Shown here: in pieces, positions 10,681-20,711 of the stretch
How the letters are laid out: each line of letters starts with the position of its first letter
Position numbering within the stretch: position 1 is the stretch's first letter
Source: Phragmites australis
Taxonomy: Eukaryota > Streptophyta > Magnoliopsida > Poales > Poaceae
Length of the DNA: 64,000 nt
Assembly (NCBI RefSeq): GCF_958298935.1
Contig: NC_084924.1
Location: 15,907,819-15,971,818, forward strand
Reading direction: 5' to 3'
Notes under the pieces: generated by a model
Databases searched by the model: none
What the model was told of the DNA's origin: nothing
The model's input: only the letters and a program-made list of their open reading frames with translations
Position numbers and translations under genes: made by a program

Positions 10681-12386
10681 GGTTGTCGGGGCCGGATCTG
10701 TCGTCGCCGCCTCTGCGAGGCTCCTCGCGGTCCCTCTGGCGCTGCTCGATGAGGCCTTTGACCGTGCGGCACTCCGTGAGATCATTCCACTTGGTCTGGT
10801 GGATCTGACACCACTTCCCCGGCTCGAGCCTCGTGGGAGCAGGGGCCCTTGCTGGAGCGGGAGCCCTTGCGGGAGCCGGAGCCCTAGGAGGGGCTCGGGC
10901 CGGAGCCCTCACTGGCGCGAGCCGTCTGTCGGCGGCCGCCCAGTGTGCTGGCCAGCGGTCGGATTCCTGGGCCGACCCATGGGCGGGGCCCTGGGCTGGC
11001 TCGACGGGGACAGCCTCGCACCTCCTTCTCTTTTTCTTTTCCCGCCTGTTGGAGCGGGAAGGACCTGGCTGATTGGCGGCGGGATGCTCAGGAAGCGGAA
11101 CGTGCCATGCCCGAGCCTCCGCCGCCTTGGCGCACTTGTCGGCCAGCGCAAAAAGTTCTGTGGTGGTTTTGACCTCGTGCATGCCCAGCTTCTCGACCAT
11201 CCGCTTGTCGCGGACACCCTACCAGAATGCGACAATGATAGCGTGGGGGGTTATCCGTGGGACGGTATTGCGGACCTGGCTGAAGCGCTGTATGAAGCAC
11301 CGCAACGTCTCCCCCTCCTACTATTTGACGGCATGGAGGTCGCACTTCAGGCCAGGGGGCGTGAATATGCCCTGAAAGTTCACCACAAACTGGTGGCAGA
11401 GATCATCCCAGGAGCCGATGGATCCTGGGGGTAAGTTCATAAGCCAAGAGCGGGCAGAGCCCCTCAAGGCAACATGGAAATAGTCGGCCATCACCTTTTC
11501 ACTGCCGCCAGCTACTTGGACAGCAGTGGTGTAGATTTGGAGGAACTCGACGGGGTCGATGGACCCGTCGTACTTCTCCGGTAGTTCTGGGCGGAACTTG
11601 GTGGGCCATTTGACCCGGTGGAGTTCGCTGGAAAAGGCACGGCAGCTTGTGCCGTACCCTATTGCGCGGGTGGTGCCCTTGGGTGGTGAACACCGGCGAG
11701 CTGGGGAGCCCCGAAGGTCATGGGCCGGCAGGGAGGAGGCTGGTCCTCGGCTTCAGCCTCATGCCGAGTCTCCCGCTGGCGCTCGAGGCTAACGCGCGCG
11801 TCTTCGACGGCCCTCTGCTCGTTGAGGTGCAAGCGGAGGTCTTGAGCTCCGGTAGTGGCCACGGGGGCGGCACTCCGCTTGGAGGCCCCTCGACCAGTGC
11901 GACCGCCACCCGATGATGGGCCCGTCTTAGCTGCGCTGCGGTGGGAGGTAGCGCGAGAACTCTCGGCCAGCACCTGGCGGTGAGCCGTGCCGACCAAGGC
12001 GGCCACCTCCTGGAGCCAGCGGCCTTTTGGGGTTTCCCCCACCGCCTGGACTGGCGAGTGCCTGAGGAGAGCTTCGCTGTGAGCAGCGCACTCCCAGGAC
12101 AGGCCTCACCGAAGGCGAGCTTACGCCGCAACAGCGCCCGGCGCTGTCCAGACGTGGATCTGGCGACAGGAGTTTCCACCACCTGCTGAGGGTTAGGCGG
12201 TGCGCTAGCGACGACAGCGGCGGTCCTGCTGAGCCCAGCGCCATGGTCCCCCTGAGAGGGGAACGCCGTGCGTGCGGACCGTGACTACTGCTGAGAAGCA
12301 GCAGCGACTGGGGCCTCCTGCGCGAGGGGCTCCATTTCCTCACTGGAGCTGGAGTCGGTGCGCCGGAGATGATGGCCACCGGCCAT
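10562..12386 (-). pseudogene. gag of the Tat element
   Basis: The structural protein begins at ATG 12386-12384 with MAGGHHLRR and a Ser/Glu-rich stretch. A basic and coiled-coil-like N-terminal part follows (LRLHLNEQRAVEDARVSLER). The retrotransposon gag core near 11600-11230 shows EKYDGSIDPVEFLQIYTTA, SARSWLMNLPPGSIGSW and HQFVVNFQGIF. Next come ELFALADKCAKAAEARAW and an R/A/P repeat-rich linker (APARAPAP units). A zinc-knuckle-like WCQIHQTKWNDLTECR stretch lies near the end. The core is broken by two adjacent stops (11323-11318) and another at about 11221-11219. The N-terminal part also has a stop and a frame change. Confidence 0.82.
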
Positions 12387-12430
12387 TTTTTCTACAGGAA
12401 AAACAAACAAACAAATTCAGGGATGCAACC

Positions 12431-12448
12431 CCCCTACCCGGCGCGCCA
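12431..12448 (-). other. Candidate primer binding site
   Basis: Two bases inside the 5' LTR end (minus strand) the sequence reads TGGCGCGCCGGGTAGGGG. A TGG start immediately next to the LTR is the normal position and beginning of a tRNA-primed binding site. I did not match it to a particular tRNA. Confidence 0.55.
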
Positions 12449-12450
12449 GC

Positions 12451-13848
12451 TGTCAGATGGTTAACTCCTATCGCAGGGATCCTGAGGGACCCCTTTCTGA
12501 GATTCGGCTGGGGGGATGATTTTGAATATGTTTGTTGGAGAAATAAATAGGTGTGAATGCAATGGCAGTTGGTGTGGAATGATTTAATGCAGAATGCAGT
12601 AAATGCACTAGAGGAATTTTTAGACAAGTTCGGGCCGCACTGAGCGTAATACCCTACTCCTGTGTGGATGCTATAAATGCCCCTGAGAATGTCTCTCAAA
12701 AATGTGCTGGTTACAAGAATGTCTGTCTATCCTAGAGTTTTGAGCTCCTTGTTCTTCGGTGGTCTCAGCTTCTATGTATGTACGAAGATGTTCTTCGGTC
12801 ACTGAGCAAGTGTCTGAGAGTTCGAGCGTTCCTCTGTTCTGGGTTAACTCCGATTCACCTTGTTTTGTCTGTGCTCGCCGGCTCCTTAAATACTCGCCGG
12901 TGGTAGCGTGCCCCGAAAGGGAGGGCACGAGTTCCAAGGCGCCATAAATGGAAAAGCAGTCATCATGGCCTTTGTGCGAAGTGATAGGGGGTTGAAAACG
13001 CGCCCCCGCCCGGTCTTCGGTCATCATAATGGCGCTAGCAACGGGCGCCGTGGAGAGGGCCCACCGGGCAGCCGCAGAGCGGCCCGGCGTGCTCGTTCGG
13101 TCTTGTACGCCTACCACAGCAGGGCGGCAAGCGGGGTGCCTCGGGCCTCACGACGCTATCCCGAGGCGCGCCGGATGACACGGGATGGGACCCGTGTATT
13201 AAATGTCCCCACGCCCTTCTGCTAGAATATGGCAGGGACTGACACCGAGCGTGGCGGGAGCAGTTGGAGGTGACAGGCCACACGCGCTCTTAAATGCGGC
13301 ATCGGGCCTTTCACTGGCTGACCCCTCATCGCTGGACCTCTGTGGGGGCTACCGACGAAGGACTCCTTGGGCCGTTGGGGAACCGAGTGCTCGGAGGTCA
13401 CTGTTCACCTCCCTGAGCACTCTCTCCCGGGAACGCCCTTTCTTGGTTCTCGGGGAACCGAGTGCTCGGGGGCCACTGTTTACGGCCCCGAGCACTCTCT
13501 CCCGGAACTACCTTCCTTGGGTCCTCGGGGTACTCGGGCGCTCGGGGGTCACTGTTCACCTCCTCGAGCACTCTCTTCCCGATACTTGGCTTTCGTGGAC
13601 GTTGGGGGACTTAGGTGCTCGGGGGTCACTGTTCACCTCCCTGAGCACTCTCTTCCTGGTCACTTGGTCTTCGCAGATCATCGGGGAACCCGGGTACTCG
13701 AGGACCACTATTTGTGGCCCCGAGCGCCCTCTCCCGGGACTTAGTCTTTTCGTACCTCGCGGAGGTGAACCCCGCGGGAAGGCGCCACGTGGCGGACTGC
13801 TGGCCTGGCCTCGGGATTCGGGGACCCCTGGTTCCTGATTCACTGACA
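12451..13848 (-). repeat. Right LTR (5' LTR in element sense), complete
   Basis: The LTR is 1398 bp and bounded by TGTCAGATGG at 12451 and CACTGACA ending at 13848 (plus-strand reading). It pairs with 1-1128. A weak TATA-like GTATTTAAGG lies on the minus strand near 12892-12883, a possible core promoter for the gag-pol transcript. The same five hairpin-bearing 75-79 bp units as in the left LTR lie at about 13387-13733. Confidence 0.93.
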
Positions 13849-14108
13849 GCAAGCGACCACCATGGCGGGTCCAGTCGATAGCCAAAGATGACCATGGTGG
13901 AGGGGCCTCGATCGTCAGTGAAGGAGATGTGAAAGAAGGGAGACTCAGTCGGCTAAGGATTGCTACGTGTTTGGCATGACACGTGGAGTCCAGCCAAGGG
14001 GTTCAATGGCTGAGAGGCTGGCCATGGCCTGGTCGTCGACGTGTGGCCGAGGCACGATGGCGCTCGGTCACCAAGAAGAGGTGCACCGACGTTGGGCCAA
14101 AGGAAAAG
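13849..14108 (-). other. Interrupted older LTR remnant, left part
   Basis: No gene is visible. The 260 bp between the Tat element and the next insertion are probably part of the same older minus-strand LTR remnant as 18225-19537. The last five bases, AAAAG, are one copy of the TSD of the insertion that follows. Assignment to the older element is inference. Confidence 0.4.
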
Positions 14109-17100
14109 TGTAACACCCTGATTTTCAGATTTCTCAAATTTCTAAAATTTTCCAAGAGTATTGAATAGCTTCACTAGTAGAATAGGTTTAAAACCTATTT
14201 TCTTAATCAATCAATCAATATAGGTTATTATTTTCTGTGCATTGCATGCTGAGTTTTATTAGGAGCCAGGTAAATGCATTAGAGTTCTTTTTCCTTTCTT
14301 TCTCTTTGGTGTTTTGAGTGAAAAAGATTTTGAAAAGGTTTATACAAAACTCAGTAGTGAATAAGTTAAGGATCTTCATGGTTGGAATTCAAAATATTTG
14401 AATTCATCATCTATTCTATCCTTGATCATACCTGATTCTTCTCCAATTCAATTCAAATCTTATCCAAATTCTTGTTTAAAGTCAATCTCTCCTCTTTCTC
14501 AAATTCTACCCAAAATCAAAATTCAAATTCCTCATCTACTCCTATTCTTGTTCAACCTCATTTTTCGTTTCTCTGAAATTCACTCCAAGCTCAATTCAAA
14601 TTCAAATCCTATTCAAATTTCTCTACAAAAGTTTCTTTTCTAAACCCTAGATATATCTAAAGTGTCTTTGGGCTCAATCTTGCTCAAGTCCAAACCCTTA
14701 GCCAAGTTTTCTAGATGGCCCAACAAAGGATCCACGAAATCTGTAAATTTTCGCGGAGTCCTAGACAGCCTCATCTTCTCAAGATGTTTCGGAGTTCAAA
14801 ACGGCCTCAAATGCAAATCTTGACAATACCAAAATTGTAGGTCTCGTCGAGAGCTTCAATTTGAACCTATGGAAGACCTCTTTTGGATAATGCATCTGGG
14901 AGTTATGGCCCCCGAAATCAGTGCTGCGCAGAGAAGTCCGAGTTCAAACAGTTTATCTTGTGACGCATTTTTGGAAATCAAGATGACGTTTTCAGAAGTT
15001 CCAATGACTACCAAAGTTGTAGATCTTTTCGAGTAATACAATTTAGAATCAAGAAACGTCTAATTTGGAGTACGGACGATGGAGATATCATCCTCGGAAT
15101 ACAGAGCTACGAAAAAAGAATCGTAACCGACTCGAACTCAAATCCGATTCGTGTTCGGTTTGGACTCTACCTCATCCAGCCGCCCCTAGCCCTATATATA
15201 TGAGTTGCACGCCCTCTCCTACCTCTATTCCACACCCCCAAGCCCTAGAAGTCGCTGCTGCCCTGCCCGTGAGTCGCCAGAGTAGCCGCCGTCGCCGCCC
15301 GTGATGCGCTACGTCGTCTACTCCGCGAATCCTTCTTCCTCGACCACCAAAGCAACGTGAGGACCCCTTCTTCTCCTTCCTTACTACTGTTTTAGCATCA
15401 TACTAAGTCCCTAGCCAAGCCCTAGCCTTAGCCAAAGCCCGATCTACGCCGCCACGGTCGTCACCGTCGCGGACAGCCGCAAGACAGCCACGCTGTAGCT
15501 GATTGGCATCAATGTTCCCGACCGACCAGTGGTCAAATCACCAAGCCCTTTCACCGGTGCATGTCCCATGATGTTTCCCACACCCTCACCAACCAGGTCG
15601 GCTATTAGAGCAGCCAAACTATCGAAATCAAGGTCGACATACCCGCTGTCCTGTTTCTGCACGTGTTCAGCACGCGCACTGAAGTTGCATTCGCGTCCCC
15701 CGTCAATCCGAAATCCGTATGGATGCACCAACCGTGTCACAACGTGTCCCATAGAGTCTTCTACGTTACCCTAGGAGCCCATCTCCGTTTGTGCAGCGAC
15801 ATGACCAGGACGCCAATGCCAACCACAGCATGTCGTAGCCATCAACCGTTTCATCTATGCTGATCGTTCTTCCTCTCAATGGATGGTCTACCAAAACACA
15901 TGCCATAGCATTGTGTTCTCGGGTTATATGAACATCCTTGTTCAAACGGTTCCTCAAAATTCATAGCCAATCTTTGTGAACGCTAGCGTCTTTGTTCTTA
16001 AATTTGTTCGTGGTCACCACCAAACCTAGAAGCAGTCATCGCTGTTTTGCCGCTACCTCGGATGACCCCTTCCAAAACCAACCATACCGCTGAGTTAGTC
16101 TTTCCGCGTTTTACGCCATGCTTCCCTCGTTTCACTGAAACACCACTGAAGCCGACATCGATGTTTGTGGCCACGTGCCCGATCGCCATCTTCGATGAAA
16201 CCCGAACCACCACCACTACATAGAGTCATCAGTAGTATCCTTAACCTAGAAGTGCAACCTTCGGCCTTTTTGATCCATCATAGGTGGTCGATACTAGATC
16301 TCCGCGTATCCCTTCTTTAATCCAAGATGATACTTGCATAGCATGCCAAGTCAGCGCCACATCATTCTCCTTAGCCTAGTCAGCGAAGTCTAGTCTGCCC
16401 TAAACTTCTTGAATCTTGCATAAGGATGTTGTCAAGCCTGACACAGTGATTGCACAATAAACTCTTTTCCTATAGGAAGATAACTCCAGTAAATTAGTCT
16501 TTCTTTTCAGTCTAATCCATCTCTCGAAAGCTCATTCTCTTTTCATCTTAACTCCGATTTAGGCGATTCTTGTGTCTAAATATTCCTAAAATCATCCCTA
16601 TCCAACCATAGTGTTTTTAAAGTGTTTTAATGCTTTTTTGTATGTTGTTCTTAGTGTTTTTCTTTGTGTTGTTTGTCGGTAGTTCTCGCGATTAGTCAAT
16701 AACGTTCCGGAGCAGTTCGAGGGACTTCAAGACCAAGATTTCGACAACACTGAGCAGCATTGGGAAAAAGGCAAGTGTCATTGATCATATTGAACCTATG
16801 TTTTTAAATGTTTTGTTTTACAAAATTGCATGCAATGTCTGTCAATATGATGGGTAGTCACCTATGTTAGGGTTTTCCCTAGGTATTCCCTTATTATCCC
16901 TTGGAACCTAGATGGTTTATGGTTAGTAGTCTTTTATGGGTAGATTGCTTAGCCTTGCTTTTGGGATATTGAGAAGTGTCATAATTTTGACTAATGAACA
17001 TATGAAGTAATGATGGTTAATATGATAATGTTTTAGCAACATGGAACCTTAGGTCTTGAGTATAGGGATGTTGGTGATGGTTGTCATGGTTATGACGTTG

Positions 17101-18219
17101 GATTAGTGTTTGCTCAAGTAACCTAAGTAAGGACCGGTTCGTGGAGCGACAACCCAAGAAGTAATGTACCAACCACGAGGCTGATATGGGTAAAGTGTGA
17201 CATACTGATTAGAGTCTGTCCAGTGTGCGTTGGGTCAGCACAAAAGGGGGCTTCTGGGTAGGAGCTGTTGCTTGCGTAAAGCCTGGCGGTGAAACCTAGT
17301 GGGCAGACATGCACTGGATTAGTCTCTGGTTAGTGGAAAGTGTCATACAGTGATTCTTGGCAGCACACCACTGGCGTGTGTTAAGTGTCTTGCAAACACG
17401 GTAACATGGAATTCACTGACTCGTGGGTAAAGTTGGACAACCTCTGCAGAGTGTAAAACTGTTATAACAGCCGTGCTCACGGATATGAGAGACTTGGATC
17501 CTCACATGATTAGTGGGTTGTGGTTATGAGTTTGGTTGTGGTTGTGGTTATAGTTCTAGTACGGGGAGTACTAGATGGTTGTGGTTATGGTTCTGGTACA
17601 AGGAGTACTAGATGATTGTGGTTATGGTTATGGTTCTGGTACAGGGAGTACTAGATGGTTGTGGTTATGGTTCTTGTACAGGGAGTACTAGAAGGTTAAG
17701 GTATGCAAGGTGGGGAGCCTTGTATGCTGGATGCTGAACTGTTTGGGGTTACATTCACTTAATAATTGCATAATACTTTTGAGTCCAAATATGTTTTCAT
17801 TACTCGCATTTATGCAAAAATACCATGTGTTAGCCTATTATTGGTATAAGCCTGCATATCATTACTTTCCCCCACTTGCTGAGTACTCTATATGCTCACA
17901 CTTGCTATTTTCCCTACACCATGCGATATGTATGCTGCTGCTCAGTGAGTGAAGATGTTGAAGACTATCAAGATGAGGTTGTGACGTTCTAGGCGCGTGT
18001 CTCCCGGTCAGTTGCCTGCGGTGTTGTTGGGCACCAGTGCTTCTGTTCCGCTGCAGATATCTTCATAGAAGACAATATATGTCAATTGCTGTAAGAGTTC
18101 AACGTTATTTAATAAAAGTATTGCTTTTGTTACTTCACCTGTGACGTCCTTATGTGTGTTGAACATCCTGGGCACACATAAGCCGCATCTGGTTTTGGTC
18201 GTTAAAACCGGGTGTGACA
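14109..18219 (+). mobile_element. Large solo-LTR-like insertion (Gypsy, Del/Tekay-like)
   Basis: The insertion starts TGTAACACCCTG and ends GGGTGTGACA, imperfect inverted termini of the TG...CA type. It is flanked by a perfect 5-bp duplication AAAAG (14104-14108 and 18220-18224). It is 4111 bp long with no internal repeat of either end and no gag-pol, so a single LTR left by recombination is the simplest reading. A TATA-like CTATATATATGAG at about 15190 is followed by a CT-rich leader and CCCTAGAAGTCGC. Near the 3' end ACTTGCTGAGTACTC, also seen in the insertion at 36175-40982, is typical of long LTRs of Del/Tekay-like grass Gypsy elements. TSD and termini are seen; lineage is from memory of family style and is less certain. 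Confidence 0.75.
17510..17700 (+). repeat. Minisatellite of about 37-bp units inside the solo LTR
   Basis: About four tandem copies of a unit combining GTTGTGGTTATGGTTCT with GTACAGGGAGTACTAGATG, with small length changes. GTACT and AGTAC give each unit a short palindrome. Confidence 0.8.
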
Positions 18220-18224
18220 AAAAG

Positions 18225-19537
18225 TGACGAGCACAAAAGGAGGAGGGCAAGGGTAAACTGATCGCATGCTTGTTTGGCTAGAAGGAGTGCTTCAGTGGTG
18301 GCTAAACATGCGACCGGTTTGCGTGGGGCCTGAAGACGAGGAAGAAGGCAGCGCGATCTCCAACCCGGTGGGGAAAATGTGCCAATTCAGTCAGGGAAGC
18401 CGTGTGCGACTCCTCACCTTGGTTCACATAGGTCGGGCTCTACCATTCATGCTTCGGCTCATCGGATTTTTATGGCGGTGGTTGATTTTGGGGGAAAAGG
18501 AGAAAGAAGGGGGGGCGAGCTGTGCATTTGTAGATGGAGGAAGAGAGAGAGACGGTGACGAGCTAGCACAGCACGTGCACCCGATTGAACAGCGTGGTGG
18601 CCACCTTCCAAAATTCGCGTGGTGCGACAGCTCTATGTCGGCCAAGCACGTGTTGTCACCGAAGTCATGGGCGATAGAGATGGCATGGGTTGCCCGCGAG
18701 TGAGCATAGTGAGGGGAGAGAGAACGAGAGCGCGGAGAGGGAGATGGCGGGCAAGAAAGTCGCGCAAGCCTTGAATGCGGAAAACAGGGCTGAGACAGTG
18801 GGACAGCGATACGCTAGAGGTGGGAGATGGTTCTGGCCGGCTAGTCCCGTGCGGCAACAGGAGAGGAGGGATGGCGCGGTCGGGCTGGCACAAGGGCATG
18901 GTGCTAGGCCATGGGAGCAAGCGTCCGGTGGTCCACACGAGCACAGAGGGGGTGGGGGCGAGAGCTAGGCCAACGCGCGTCGTGGCCCAGGTGTGAGGGA
19001 GAGGAGAGCGGGGGGGGGGGGTTGGGCCACATGATCGGGCTGTGCAAAGGGGATGAGAGAGAGGGGTGGCCCGAGAAGAGAAGGGAATGGGCCCAGGGAA
19101 GATAAGAAAGGAAAATGGTTTTAGGATAAATTTAAATGGGAGATTTGATTTAGATTTGGAATTGGATTAGAATTTGGTATAATTCAGATAAGAGTATTTG
19201 AATTATAATTTCATTTTGAACTCTAAGATTTGGGAGAGGATTTGAATTCAATTTGGATTTGAGCTGAAAAGAATTTAAGAATATATTTGAATTTGAGATA
19301 TTCAAATTCAAATCTCCACTCAAAGACCCATAAAAACAATTAAACAAAAATGTAAATGATTCAATTTAATGCAAAGATTAATTTTAGAAATTAATTTGAT
19401 TTTCTTTGAAATACTTTAGCAAAATAATACATTTGAATAAATATATACTATAATTCCTTATTTTTATATTGGTTACAAAATTTTTAAATTAAAATAAATT
19501 TTACAATATTCTATATACTAAAACTCGGAATGTTACG
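18225..19537 (-). mobile_element. Reverse-oriented LTR remnant
   Basis: Read from 19537 on the minus strand the sequence begins CGTAACATTCCGAG, close to the TGTAACA start of the other long LTRs. It continues with the same AT-rich, AATTCAAAT-rich first half and then a GC- and CT-rich second half. No long protein of recognised type is present; short open frames here are not convincing. It is probably one LTR whose other part is 13849-14108, interrupted by the insertion at 14109. The old 5' terminus has lost its leading T. A G-run lies at about 19011-19021. Confidence 0.5.
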
Positions 19538-19721
19538 ATCTTTTCGGTACTACAGAATTGGTTCTACTCCTCAATTGCACACGTCTAGCCTCATAGGATT
19601 ATTTTTATTTTTCTAAATCAAGGCCCGAATAATTAAGCACTTAGCCCTCTAACCAAGGCCCACTACAAAAGACACCATGACAACCCGAGTGCCCATGCAC
19701 AATCCGCCACTATTGGCCCCA

Positions 19722-19727
19722 CACGTG
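19722..19727 (+). promoter_or_regulatory. G-box / ABRE-like CACGTG
   Basis: CACACGTGAG contains the palindromic CACGTG core bound by plant bZIP and bHLH factors. It lies about 265 bp upstream of the TATA box of the gene at 20065. Role inferred from position. Confidence 0.4.
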
Positions 19728-19885
19728 AGGCGGCCCAACTAGCGAATGGCACTGGGCTCGCCCTGAACGAAAACGGACGGACGCACGCACGCACGACATG
19801 ATGCGACTCGTGAGCAACCTAACCCTCCAACGGTCAATGGAGTCAAAACCGGGAAGACCGCAGTAGCTAGGCGGCAAGTAGAACA

Positions 19886-19898
19886 CATGCATGCATGC
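19886..19898 (+). promoter_or_regulatory. RY repeat (CATGCATGCATGC)
   Basis: Two overlapping CATGCATG motifs lie about 90 bp upstream of the TATA box. RY motifs are bound by B3 regulators (ABI3/VP1, FUS3, LEC2) in seed and related programmes. The sequence is clear; seed expression is only a hypothesis. Confidence 0.5.
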
Positions 19899-19987
19899 AG
19901 GCAGGCAGGAGTTCCTCTCGGCCACGCACGCCTACGGTCCTACCTCTTCTTCTTCCCAAGAAATCCATTTCTTCCATCGTACTAGCT

Positions 19988-19995
19988 GTATAAAA
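19988..19995 (+). promoter_or_regulatory. TATA box of the secreted-protein gene
   Basis: TATAAAAG lies 70-77 bp upstream of the start codon at 20065. This places transcription start near 20020 and leaves a short leader of about 45 bp. Confidence 0.75.
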
Positions 19996-20064
19996 GCCAC
20001 AGCTCGATCCCTCCGGTCCGCGCTCACGCGTACGTACGTGCTCGATCACACATTCACATCGATC

Positions 20065-20637
20065 ATGGGACGACGCACCTTCGCCATCGCCACGGCGCTC
20101 CACCTCCTCGCACTCTACGGCGCCGCCGTGGCGCGGCCGCTGGTGGCCGCGACCTCCGGGACGACGACGTCGGAGCTCGGGCTGGCGCCGGCTGGCCAAC
20201 GGCGCGTGGCAGCCGACGACGCGGCCGCCAGGGTGGGGAAGTGGCTGCCGTTCATGGGAGGCGGCAGCACGCACCACCTCCCGGCGGCGTACTGGGCGCA
20301 CAGGCCGGTGCCGTGGGTGGGGGCAGGCACGTCCCCAGCGCTGACCGGCGCCAGCGCCGTGGAGGGCGGCGATGGGGATCTCGTGCGGGAAAGGGAGCGC
20401 CCGTACGTGGGTGCCGCGACGACCCGGCAGGAGCAGCTCGCCATGTGGGCGTCGCTGCTCAACACCAAGGGGAAGGGGAAGCCGGCCACCGACTGGCTTC
20501 CGGTGACGGGAATCGGCGAGGCGGCCGATGACGAGCCGGTGAAGGGGTCCGAGTCTGCCGAAGAGACGGAAGTGATCGACCCTGCCGCAGCCGGCGTGCA
20601 GGCCGGCCAGACCTACTGGGGGAACAATGGCAACTGA
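20065..20637 (+). CDS. Small secreted protein of unknown function (190 aa)
   Basis: This is the one probable host gene in the window. The start ATG at 20065 is chosen because a hydrophobic signal peptide follows directly (MGRRTFAIATALHLLALYG, with a likely cut after AAVA). It is also the first ATG after a well-placed TATA box. An upstream in-frame ATG at 19891 lies before the TATA box. The mature part is rich in Gly, Ala, Pro and Trp and has two W-L-P contexts (GKWLPFMGGG near residue 58 and TDWLPVTG near 144). An acidic segment (SAEETEVIDPAA) precedes the C-terminal TYWGNNGN. There is no membrane span after the signal peptide, no intron and no Cys-rich pattern. Codon use is strongly GC-ending, like many grass genes. 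A poly(A) signal follows at 20706. I do not recognise the family; a grass-specific secreted protein or peptide precursor is possible. Confidence 0.75.
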   Translation: MGRRTFAIATALHLLALYGAAVARPLVAATSGTTTSELGLAPAGQRRVAADDAAARVGKWLPFMGGGSTHHLPAAYWAHRPVPWVGAGTSPALTGASAVEGGDGDLVRERERPYVGAATTRQEQLAMWASLLNTKGKGKPATDWLPVTGIGEAADDEPVKGSESAEETEVIDPAAAGVQAGQTYWGNNGN

Positions 20638-20705
20638 TTAAGAGGACACTGCTGCAGCAATAGACTGGGGGCATATTTCTTGGTCTGCAAATTTGTTTTT
20701 TATAA

Positions 20706-20711
20706 AATAAA
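20706..20711 (+). terminator. Poly(A) signal AATAAA
   Basis: AATAAA lies 69 bp after the stop codon of the secreted-protein gene in an AT-rich tail. This is the usual position for plant 3'-end formation. Confidence 0.6.

Larger units (their letters stand above)
1..13848 (-). mobile_element. Tat-type Ty3/Gypsy retrotransposon with antisense gene, decayed
   Basis: The element is read on the minus strand. Its order is 5' LTR (12451-13848), gag, aspartic protease, RT, RNase H, a second RNase H, integrase, a spacer, a gene on the opposite strand, then the 3' LTR (1-1128, cut by the window edge). A second RNase H domain between RT-RNase H and integrase, together with an antisense gene between integrase and the 3' LTR, is the known layout of the Tat lineage (Retand, Grande and RIRE2-like elements). 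The two LTRs align over 1128 positions without net indels; I counted about 85 differences by eye (about 7.5%), mostly transitions, so the insertion is old. All coding parts contain in-frame stops or frameshifts, so the copy is not autonomous. The right flank begins with GCAAG; the matching TSD would lie left of the window. Seen: domains and LTR repeat. Known: lineage layout. Inferred: age. Confidence 0.92.

Noticed and set aside
10679..11434. Long plus-strand frame opposite gag (251 codons)
   Set aside because: It is the shadow of the gag/protease coding strand; the minus strand carries recognisable motifs, this one does not.
14109..18219. Could be a full retrotransposon
   Set aside because: No repeated LTRs, no gag-pol motifs and no primer site were found; one TG...CA unit with a TSD fits a solo LTR better.
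18266..18703. 145-codon plus-strand frame as a gene
   Set aside because: It lies in an LTR remnant, has no family signal and no promoter or poly(A) context; overlapping frames of similar length occur on both strands.
19000..19025. G-run as a telomere or quadruplex element
   Set aside because: A single homopolymeric G tract without repeated G-tracts; more likely slippage or an assembly problem. The same applies to about 57700.
20065..20637. BURP-domain or RD22-like protein
   Set aside because: An AYW stretch looked similar, but the Cys-His repeats that define BURP domains are absent.
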